A stretch of DNA of 64,000 bases from JBCBKL01 sp038521825. Its GTDB lineage: Bacteria; Pseudomonadota; Alphaproteobacteria; Rhodobacterales; Rhodobacteraceae. The notes beneath the pieces were generated by a model, which searched no databases, was not told the DNA's origin, and saw only the letters and a list, made by a program, of their open reading frames with translations. This document shows, one piece after another, positions 54,600-62,067 of the stretch (its first letter is position 1; every line of letters begins with the position of its first letter). Location of the stretch: the NCBI GenBank assembly GCA_038521825.1, contig JBCBKL010000006.1, forward strand, positions 102,536 to 166,535, in the 5' to 3' direction. The position numbers were made by a program, and so were the translations under genes.

Positions 54600-55685
54600 T
54601 CACGTCAGGACGCTTTCCACCGGTCGCCGCAACGACATGGGCAGGACGGGCGCGCGGCCAAAGCGAACAACGAGGTCTGGCCGAATGTCCGCCATACCAA
54701 GCCAACTCGCGAATTCGGCCCTGACAGCGGGCACCTCGACCGGTTGATTTATGTGGGCGTTTCGAATGCCCATCGTGGTGGCCTGCAATGCAAATCGCTC
54801 AAAGCTGCGGCCCACGTTGATCCAATGTTCCGGGTCAGCGCGGTCTCCGATGAAGACGGCGATGCCTGCTGACGATCTGATCTGATCCCGATACTTGGTG
54901 TTCTCGCTTTCCTTCGTAAAGAAGGTCCGAAACATTGGCCCGCCCAGCCATTCGGGCACCACCGGATTTCCAGAACACGCCCCAAACAGCCCGTCGCCGG
55001 TCGCGATCGCGCGGCTTGGGCTGAACCTGATCCACTCGCGCAGTTCATCGACGAAAGCAGGGTCATCCATCTGCGCGCTGTTGCCAGCGACAACGAGGTC
55101 CAGAATGGCGTCGCGGTCTGGCGCATTGGTGAAGAACAGCACCGAAACCCCGTCTTGCCGCGCAGCGGATTGCAGCAGTTCGATGTCTGATGTCGCAAGC
55201 GACTGGCCATCAAAGACCGAACGGGTCGACTGGCGCATCGGAATAGCCGGATAGAGTGTGTCTTCAATCGACGAACTTTGATCAAGCGCGATGTCGACGG
55301 ATGTTTCGCCGTCGGTATTAGTTGTCATTAGTGCCGCGCGTCCGTGGGCCTTTGCAGCCTGAGCCAGGTTTTCGGCCGCACAGCCGAGGCTGATGCAGAG
55401 ATGGTGATCATCCGGGTCGACGACCTCGGTCCGGCGCGCGTAGTCAGGCAAAATACGGACACTGTTGCTGCCAAGAAGGAACTTCCACGGCTGGGTGTTG
55501 TGGCTGTTGGCCGCCAGCGTTGCCATTCGAACGAATTCCAAGAGGCTTGGGTCGGATTGGATGAGTTGGCGCTGGAATGCGAGTTCCTCGTCATACTTGT
55601 TCAGCCTGGGCCACAGGCCGTAGGTCAAGCCACCGATAGAAGCAGCCCATAGGCCCGAGACCAGGAATTGTCGCCGCGAGATCAT
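54600..55685 (-). CDS. Tat-exported nitroreductase-family protein (Acg-like)
   Basis: 361 residues from ATG 55685 (MISRRQFLVSGL). The N-terminus is a twin-arginine signal (SRRQFLVSG plus hydrophobic stretch), implying folded export, probably with FMN. RMATLAANSHNTQPWKFLL is the nitroreductase FMN-binding start, and later RPDLVVRFGRAP is a typical C-terminal segment. Similar Tat-nitroreductases and the mycobacterial Acg family are not proven reductases. A TTG at 55697 is an alternative start. It is 146 bp downstream of the PAP2-like gene on the same strand and may be co-transcribed. Confidence 0.82.
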   Translation of the reverse strand: MISRRQFLVSGLWAASIGGLTYGLWPRLNKYDEELAFQRQLIQSDPSLLEFVRMATLAANSHNTQPWKFLLGSNSVRILPDYARRTEVVDPDDHHLCISLGCAAENLAQAAKAHGRAALMTTNTDGETSVDIALDQSSSIEDTLYPAIPMRQSTRSVFDGQSLATSDIELLQSAARQDGVSVLFFTNAPDRDAILDLVVAGNSAQMDDPAFVDELREWIRFSPSRAIATGDGLFGACSGNPVVPEWLGGPMFRTFFTKESENTKYRDQIRSSAGIAVFIGDRADPEHWINVGRSFERFALQATTMGIRNAHINQPVEVPAVRAEFASWLGMADIRPDLVVRFGRAPVLPMSLRRPVESVLT

Positions 55686-55831
55686 TCTGGGCCTCAATCA
55701 CGATTGATTTTCAAGCGATGACTTTTCTAGCGCCTTAAGTGAGCCGTGGGTAATGATCTCGGTCAATGACGGGCCGCGCAGAGCGGCCCGTCAAGCGATT
55801 GGTAGGCGAGGATGCGCTGGCGCTGAGCGGC

Positions 55832-56956
55832 TTACGGCCGTTCTGCAAGCGCAGCGTGCCACGCGCTGGTAATCAGATTTCGTTTCGGCGGCGTGTCTGC
55901 GATCAGCGCCTGGTTTGTCGTTGTTGCATGGGTCAGAGCCGCATGAACTTGCAAAAGACTGAAATCCTCTTGCAGATCAGCCGGGCGACCAACCGCATAG
56001 GTGGGCGTCTGTTCGGCCCCCTTGAGGATATTAATCAGCGCTTCGCCCATAGCGATTCCCACAATAGCCCCAACCAAATTGTCAGCCGGGAAATGAACGC
56101 CGCCGACGGTGCGATTAACGGCGATCCGCTCGGCGACCCGAAAGGCGTGGCTTTGCGCCTGAACGGCCGCAGCGGCGCTGAACATCGTGGTATCACCTGG
56201 CCCGGATGCGTCCATCAGGCCTTCCATGAAGGCGGCGAGTGCGAATGCTTCGGTCGCATGACCGCTGGGCCAAGTTCGATGCGACGGAGTCTGGATAATG
56301 GGCATCATTTGCGGCGCATAGTCGATGGGCCGGGGCACGTTGAAGTACATCTTGAGCGGCATCACCATGTAGCCGACTGCGCGCACAAGCGCTGCCATCA
56401 GCTCCAGTGTCCAACGCGTGCCGCGATCATCGAGGTAAAGCGTCGCTCCGAAAAATGACGTGATATCGTCAATCTGCTCAAGGATCTCTTCGAGCCGGTC
56501 GGGGCGAATATCAGCATCATTCCGGACGAAACGGAGTTGATCTGCGAATGCGGCGTTGTTTCCCGGGCGCGTGACTGTCACCAGGGGGTCGTTGGCCGGA
56601 TTGAGATAAGAACAGAAAACATCAGCGATACCATCCTTAGTACCAACCCCCCGACCCTCGACCGAGAAAGCGCCAAAAATCACGTCGTCCAGAACGACCT
56701 GCCGGGGGATATCGCCCAACCTGTTCAACTGCAGCCAATCGACGGCGTAAAAGTTGTTGTCGGCCGGGATGCGTGTTGGCGTCATATCCCACTTGCCGCG
56801 AATCCCTTCGGCCGTGGTCATGAGCGCTACGCTGAGGCCGGTAGAGCTTTCGCCGCCTGCGTGATCGTCAAGACCGGTCACTTTGCCCGCTTTGCCGGCT
56901 TTTCCTGCCTTTCCCGCTTTGCCGGCCTTACCCGCCTTTCCTGCCTTACCAGCCAT
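55832..56956 (-). CDS. Vanadium-dependent haloperoxidase/PAP2-like protein
   Basis: 374 residues from ATG 56956 with AGGGGG upstream. The three PAP2/vanadate motifs are present: KMYFNVPRP (K202...R209-P210, KX6RP), PSHRTWPSGHATEA (P230-H233) and NRTVGGVHFPADN (R282, H288, D292). The fold is shared by vanadium haloperoxidases and acid phosphatases. The N-terminus is unusual: after Met come eight Ala-Gly-Lys repeats (residues 2-25), instead of a signal peptide. The predicted order suggests a haloperoxidase rather than a membrane PAP2. Divergent from the SARP-like regulator. Confidence 0.85.
   Translation of the reverse strand: MAGKAGKAGKAGKAGKAGKAGKAGKVTGLDDHAGGESSTGLSVALMTTAEGIRGKWDMTPTRIPADNNFYAVDWLQLNRLGDIPRQVVLDDVIFGAFSVEGRGVGTKDGIADVFCSYLNPANDPLVTVTRPGNNAAFADQLRFVRNDADIRPDRLEEILEQIDDITSFFGATLYLDDRGTRWTLELMAALVRAVGYMVMPLKMYFNVPRPIDYAPQMMPIIQTPSHRTWPSGHATEAFALAAFMEGLMDASGPGDTTMFSAAAAVQAQSHAFRVAERIAVNRTVGGVHFPADNLVGAIVGIAMGEALINILKGAEQTPTYAVGRPADLQEDFSLLQVHAALTHATTTNQALIADTPPKRNLITSAWHAALAERP
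56882..56953 (-). repeat. Eight tandem 9-bp repeats encoding Ala-Gly-Lys
   Basis: Eight 9-bp units (minus strand GCN GGN AAR) at the start of the PAP2-like gene. Third positions vary among units (GCT, GCA, GCG, GCC and GGT, GGA, GGC), so the array is not a recent slippage product and the peptide is probably maintained by selection. Confidence 0.85.
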
Positions 56957-57099
56957 TTTTGATCCCCCTGACCTACATAAAACTGCCAGCAGCTTTACGT
57001 TAAGCGGGTCCTGGTGCAATCTGCGCCTCGAAATTTAACGATCTATTCACGATCTCTTGGGGGACCGTCCGAGCATTACAACCTTAGGGCGGTTGGTTT

Positions 57100-58650
57100 A
57101 TGTCAGAACCCGTTTTGAGAATTCAGTTTTTTGGACCATTCGCTGCGACGGCAGCGGACGGAACGGACGTGACACCTAAAAGTCGCAAGGGGCAGGGGGT
57201 GCTTGCTCTACTCGCCAGCAGCAATGACATGCGCCGCAGCAGGCGGATCCTAGAACAGACATTGTGGAGCGATCGCAGCCCGCAGCAGGCGGGAGGGAGT
57301 CTGCGCCAGACCCTGACCGAGTTGCGCAAGGCGCTAGCACCCTGTGGTGACATCCTTGGCTCGGACAGAACGGCTGTTTGGTTGGATCAACCCGTCATCG
57401 AAACAGATCTCGGGACGGGCGCAACGGATAACGAGCCTTTCCTTGAAGACCTGAATGTCCGCGATCCTGCTTTTGTAGAATGGCGTGATCGTATCCGACC
57501 CAAGTCGCGGCCCGCTTTGCCACCCGGCGCACAGCCGGGGGTTAGGTTTCGCTGTGTTGGCAACGGTTCCAATGGCGGGGTTATCGGGTCCATCGTCGCT
57601 GATCAGTTAGGCCATTCCCTGCAAGAGCATCTGACGTCGTGGATGGTCGACCGCGAAGGCGACGTGCTTGTCAAATGCGATCTCGCCGAACTCGGGTTGA
57701 GCAACGTGCTGACTGTGCGGGTGACCCACGAATTCACCGGCACCGTGCTTTATTCAGGCTTTCGGGAATTCCAGGGAGATCCGTCGCAGGCCCTGGTTGC
57801 CGGTTTCCTGACCGAACTGGTCCACGAAACGGTCGGACGCGTTGTGGCGAGTCTGCCTCGTGTCTTGGGCCTTGATCGTCCGGAGGTGGTAGCGGCAGGT
57901 TTCGCTAACGTCGCGTTGAACCGGCTGGCCTCGTTCAAAAAAGACAAACTTGTCGAGGCCGACGATCTCTTTGCGCGGGCGCACGGAACAGATGGAAATG
58001 GCGTGTATCTGGCCTGGCAGGCCTTCGTCCGGATGGCGCAGGTTGTTGATCATCACGCCGAAGCACCGCGCGCGCTTTTGGAAGAGGTGGAGGGCCTCCT
58101 CAGCCGATCGTTGGAAAACGCACCACGAAATTCGGTCGCGCTGTCGCTGGTTTCGCTGACCCGCAACATGCTTTTTGATGACTATAGTACCGCGGTCGAG
58201 TTGGCAGAGATAGCGACCCGGCTGAACAGCAACGGTCTGCTTGCCAAACAGTCCCTCGCTGTGGCTGGTGCAGCCGAGGCCGACCCGCAGACCGCCTATC
58301 GGGCGTCGCGTCTGTGCCAGTCCGCACTCGGTGCAGACGGATTGCGACATCTTTGGGATCTCTATCACGCCTTGGTTTGCATCCGGGCCGGCCAGCTCAA
58401 CGAAGCGACACAAGCCGCCGAGCGGGCAGCCCGAAGCAGTGAGTCCTTTGTCGCGCCAAGACGGCAGTTGCTCAGCCTTTACCTCGCCGCCGGACAAGAG
58501 GATGCTGCGGCGCAGGTTTTGGAAGAGCTTAAAGCGCTTGAGCCGTCGTTCGAGCTTGACCGTTACTTTCACGATGAAAGCTATCCGGTCCTCACCCTCA
58601 GAGACGCTGGCCTGTTGCAGCAGTCGGCCAGAATCGTGGGGCGAGGTTGA
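57100..58650 (+). CDS. SARP-like transcriptional regulator with TPR-type helical region
   Basis: 516-residue protein. The N-terminal OmpR-type winged helix reads LRIQFFGPFAATAADGTDVTPKSRKGQGVLALLASSNDMRRSRRILEQTLWSDRSPQQAGGSLRQTLTELRKAL (residues 6-79), the DNA-binding layout of SARP/AfsR regulators. After a less conserved middle region (about 100-270), residues 280-500 are alpha-helical repeats of TPR type (ANVALNRLASF, ALLEEVEGLL, AQVLEELKAL). No ATPase domain is seen. Divergent from the haloperoxidase-like gene with 143 bp between them, which is the likely control region. Control of that gene set is inference. Confidence 0.85.
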   Translation: MSEPVLRIQFFGPFAATAADGTDVTPKSRKGQGVLALLASSNDMRRSRRILEQTLWSDRSPQQAGGSLRQTLTELRKALAPCGDILGSDRTAVWLDQPVIETDLGTGATDNEPFLEDLNVRDPAFVEWRDRIRPKSRPALPPGAQPGVRFRCVGNGSNGGVIGSIVADQLGHSLQEHLTSWMVDREGDVLVKCDLAELGLSNVLTVRVTHEFTGTVLYSGFREFQGDPSQALVAGFLTELVHETVGRVVASLPRVLGLDRPEVVAAGFANVALNRLASFKKDKLVEADDLFARAHGTDGNGVYLAWQAFVRMAQVVDHHAEAPRALLEEVEGLLSRSLENAPRNSVALSLVSLTRNMLFDDYSTAVELAEIATRLNSNGLLAKQSLAVAGAAEADPQTAYRASRLCQSALGADGLRHLWDLYHALVCIRAGQLNEATQAAERAARSSESFVAPRRQLLSLYLAAGQEDAAAQVLEELKALEPSFELDRYFHDESYPVLTLRDAGLLQQSARIVGRG

Positions 58651-58877
58651 GCAGGCGGAAGTAGTTGTTGGGCGAGGTCGTCCAGTGCAGTCAGTTCGGC
58701 CGTCAGTAAAGCAAATCCAGCACGCAGGACCAAAATCACCATTCGCCAATGGATTGGGTGCGCGCACTGCCCTGAATGTTCAGGGTTAGCTTACGCCATT
58801 TAGGGCCTTGCCCAAATCAACCGTACCGTTTGATCGGTGGTTTGCACCGGGTCAGAAACTGCGATACCGACGGCGGG

Positions 58878-60029
58878 ATGGACCTCAAGACGAAGATTGG
58901 AGCGGTGCCTGCAATGACTAAAACAGTCGCGTTTATCGGCACGGAAGGTGGCGTTTCGTTCAGTGGTCTTGGCTTTGAAACGGCGCTTCAGAAGATCGGT
59001 CAAAACACTGGCAATGCTTTGTTTCAAAGCGCAATGTGGCGGCTCATCCGAAATCCGAAGATGGCTATTGGGATAGGCACCTCCGTTGAACTCGTAAGAG
59101 AGGTTGCGGATATGTTGGTCATACCGGCGGCCAACCAAGTCAATCCTGCCTGGGACCTGTCGGCTTGGGCCACGTTTGTCGAGGCAATTGATCTACCGAT
59201 TGTCTGCATAGGCTTGGGAGCGCAAGCGCACGTCGGTGCCGGAACCCAATTGAACCTTCAGCCCGGAACAGAACGCTACTTGAGAGTGGTCGCCGAAAGG
59301 ACGACCACTATAGGTGTTCGTGGGAAGTATACGCAAGACGTTCTAGCTGCTATCGGGATAGAAAATACCGAGGTTACGGGCTGTCCGTCTCAAACCATCA
59401 ACAATCGCGTGCGAGGTCGAACCATCCAAGAACAGATGGATGGCTTTGCGGGGATCGAAAACCCTAAGCTGGGCTATGTCCTGGGGACCTTGGAAGAAAA
59501 GGCGCGCGATACGGACCGGTATCTTGCCGGATTGGTTCGCGAAGTAGATCATCAGTTGATCTTGCAGACGGATCCGAGGCTGATGAGCTTGATACACCAA
59601 CGTGACAAGACGATGGTGGACATGGATTATTTGAGCTGGATCGCTCAAATCCTACGGCCTGACTTGGATGGACCTCAATTCGCGGACTACCTGCTGCGGC
59701 ATGGTATCTTCTATTCTGATGCACGCACCTGGATTGATGCAATGCGTCGGACCGACCTTGTCTTGGGTCTGCGTATCCACGGTGCTGTCGCCGCAATCCA
59801 AGCAGAGAAGCTCGGCATATGTGTCGCATTCGATAGTCGGACCCTCGAGCTGGCACACACGATGGGATATCCCTACGTTCGAGCAAACGACATTCGGCAA
59901 GGGATGAACCTTGCAGATATTGTCGCGGCGGCAGAGTTCTCATCCGATCGTTTTGACCACCTACGTGTCAAAAAGAGAGAACTAATAAGATCGATCCTTC
60001 TCGATGCGGGCTGCCTGATTTCGGACTAG
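58878..60029 (+). CDS. Polysaccharide pyruvyl transferase family protein
   Basis: 383 residues from ATG 58878; ATG 58914 (MTKTVAFIG) is an alternative and neither has a good ribosome-binding site. The frame upstream of 58878 is rejected. The two-domain family (PS_pyruv_trans, CsaB-like) transfers pyruvate ketals to surface glycans. Seen: TKTVAFIGTEGGVSFSGLGFETALQ, ITTIGVRGKYTQDVLAAIGI, VTGCPSQTINN and LRIHGAVAAIQAEKLGICVAFDSRT, the last a typical C-terminal domain motif. First gene of the glycan cluster at the right end. Confidence 0.85.
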   Translation: MDLKTKIGAVPAMTKTVAFIGTEGGVSFSGLGFETALQKIGQNTGNALFQSAMWRLIRNPKMAIGIGTSVELVREVADMLVIPAANQVNPAWDLSAWATFVEAIDLPIVCIGLGAQAHVGAGTQLNLQPGTERYLRVVAERTTTIGVRGKYTQDVLAAIGIENTEVTGCPSQTINNRVRGRTIQEQMDGFAGIENPKLGYVLGTLEEKARDTDRYLAGLVREVDHQLILQTDPRLMSLIHQRDKTMVDMDYLSWIAQILRPDLDGPQFADYLLRHGIFYSDARTWIDAMRRTDLVLGLRIHGAVAAIQAEKLGICVAFDSRTLELAHTMGYPYVRANDIRQGMNLADIVAAAEFSSDRFDHLRVKKRELIRSILLDAGCLISD

Positions 60030-60114
60030 GTGGTGCTCTGGCATGCCCTGAAGTTCAGAAGCGTCCAGCACGCCTGCAGGGTTATAGCGCCCCAGTTAAG
60101 CGTTCGGGGAGTAA

Positions 60115-61035
60115 TCATAGCTTGCCGTTCGCTGCGGCCCAATAGAGAGCCAATTGTCCGAGCATTCCGTGTCTACGCAGGCCGGCGCGCAGGATCAACA
60201 ATAAGCGTCCGAGCATTCCGCTGTCTCGAGCAGCCCGAAATTTGTTCATGACATCGATCGTCTGAGGCGAGAGTCTGTCCTCGATCAGATCCAGCGTCGC
60301 GAGGTTTGTTGTTATCCATTGCTGGTAGGTTCCATTCCTTACCAACGCGGCTCTGGTCTTGATAGCGCTCGGTTGACGAGCGTCACCAATTACGCTCCCG
60401 CCATGTTGTCGGTAAAGCAATGTTGGTTCAGCGTCGAAAATGACGGTTCCGCCAACCGCGCTGATAACTTGATAAAGCCACAAGTCATGCGCGGAGATAT
60501 CTTTGACCTTGAGCGCCAGTTCTCTAACGATCTTGAAGGCTTCCTTGTTGAGAACCTGGGTATTTCCACCGGCAAAGTTCTGAACCAGGGCATGCCTGAA
60601 GTCGAAGGGAGGGCGCATAAGTCTCGAAAGGTACATCGGACGCAGGTTCGTATCGCAAACCTTCGTCCTCGAACCATAGAGAGCGGGCTCACCCCTCGCT
60701 TCCGACAAAGACCTTGCTGCGCGCTCGAGCTTGTCAGGCAACCAAACGTCGTCCTGATCGCAGAGCGCTACAAGCTCGCAGTCGCCGGGCTGGCGCAGCA
60801 GTTCTAGGAAGTTGCGATCCGAGCCGGAACGCGGCCCATCGAGCAACACCGCCTCGCAGTCGGGCCAGGCTTCCATGAACTGCAAGAAGATCGCCTTTGT
60901 GTCATCGGATGAGCCATCGTCACTCGCCACGATACGACGCGGACGCAGAGACTGATTCTTGAGGCTTTCCAGTTGGTGGGGGAGATGTTCTGCGCCGTTG
61001 TACAGCGCTAGGAGCACAGTCACGGGAGTATTCAT
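60115..61035 (-). CDS. Glycosyltransferase family 2 (RfbN-like)
   Basis: 306-residue GT-A glycosyltransferase. Seen: TVLLALYNGAEHLPHQLESLKNQSLRPRRIVASDDGSSDDT with the first Asp cluster (DDGSSD) and ALCDQDDVWLPDKLE (DQDD, metal-binding DXD variant). The insert RSGSDRNFLELLRQ and the C-terminal helices are as in rhamnosyltransferase-like GT2 proteins. The sugar cannot be assigned. It runs opposite to its neighbours, divergent from the HAD gene and convergent with the pyruvyl transferase gene. Confidence 0.9.
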   Translation of the reverse strand: MNTPVTVLLALYNGAEHLPHQLESLKNQSLRPRRIVASDDGSSDDTKAIFLQFMEAWPDCEAVLLDGPRSGSDRNFLELLRQPGDCELVALCDQDDVWLPDKLERAARSLSEARGEPALYGSRTKVCDTNLRPMYLSRLMRPPFDFRHALVQNFAGGNTQVLNKEAFKIVRELALKVKDISAHDLWLYQVISAVGGTVIFDAEPTLLYRQHGGSVIGDARQPSAIKTRAALVRNGTYQQWITTNLATLDLIEDRLSPQTIDVMNKFRAARDSGMLGRLLLILRAGLRRHGMLGQLALYWAAANGKL

Positions 61036-61149
61036 TCCTAGCCTTTCTTAGGTCGAGACCGGAACCGGCGATGATCCACAACCCGATGAGCTAGCATCAT
61101 CCTTTGTGGTGGTCGAGATGTTGACGTTCCCGGCCAGCTGTATCAAGAC

Positions 61150-62067
61150 GTGGCGAGCTTGCAGGGCATGGGTGGTATGGCGACCGAAGTAACGAGAGTT
61201 TATCAGTTCGGCGCGCTGGAGTCGCGTTTGCGCCGCTGCCAAGATCGCAACGCAATGTTTGAAGATCCTGAATTTGCCGGCGATCTCGCCCAGCGTCTGG
61301 ATGAAATGTTAAGCGATGCTGGCTCTGCACCTGTCTTGTCTCTTGACGTATTCGATACGCTATTGTTGCGCGATGACAGCTCTGAATTGACCCGATTTTT
61401 CGAAATCGGAAATGAAATGGCCGGGGTTGCCTCATCAAGACTTTCGCTGACCACCACCCAGCAGGATGCCTTTCTAGCCCGCCACATGGGCACGAAGGCA
61501 ACATATCGATGTCGCGACCGGATCAAGGGCTTCGGAGAGGGATCCCTTACCGAGATTCACCAAACAGCCAGCCGCATTCTTTGCGGAACCAGTGAGCTAG
61601 TAGAAGATTTCATCGCTGCCGAGTTGGACTACGAGAGGCGAAGGACGACTGTGAACCAAGCATTGGCGGTCTACATGCGCGAGATACGTTCGCGGGGTGG
61701 TCGCGTCGCATTGATTACGGACATGTACATGCATGCGAATCATGTGGAAAATCTATTGTCGTCCCACGGGATCAGCCCGGACTCCTACGATTACCTCGTG
61801 TCCAGTGCGGACCAGATAGTTTCAAAGGCGTCAGGGAAGTTGTTTGCCATCGTCGAAGAAGCCCTTTCGGCTAAACCAGGCGAGTTCGTCCATGTCGGCG
61901 ATAGCTTAAAAGGTGACATGCAACGACCGCTTGAGCAGGGATGGCAAGCATTGCACTTGCCAATTGCGACCGGCGGTCTTCAAAAACGACGTACTGATCA
62001 CCTGCGGACTGCCTCTCACCTTCTGGAGGCATTCGGACTCAACGTTGATATTGCGATGCCAAAATGA
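61150..62067 (+). CDS. HAD-superfamily hydrolase (COG5610-like)
   Basis: 305 residues; the start is a GTG at 61150, with ATGs at 61168 and 61177 as alternatives and no clear ribosome-binding site. HAD motifs: VLSLDVFDTLLLRD near residue 62 (nucleophile Asp), VALITDMYM (Thr motif), K in KASGKLF, and FVHVGDSLKGDMQRP (Asp motif). This is the N-terminal half of the larger COG5610 type linked to glycosylation loci. The stop overlaps the next gene (ATGA at 62064-62067), which appears to carry the other half. Confidence 0.85.
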   Translation: MASLQGMGGMATEVTRVYQFGALESRLRRCQDRNAMFEDPEFAGDLAQRLDEMLSDAGSAPVLSLDVFDTLLLRDDSSELTRFFEIGNEMAGVASSRLSLTTTQQDAFLARHMGTKATYRCRDRIKGFGEGSLTEIHQTASRILCGTSELVEDFIAAELDYERRRTTVNQALAVYMREIRSRGGRVALITDMYMHANHVENLLSSHGISPDSYDYLVSSADQIVSKASGKLFAIVEEALSAKPGEFVHVGDSLKGDMQRPLEQGWQALHLPIATGGLQKRRTDHLRTASHLLEAFGLNVDIAMPK

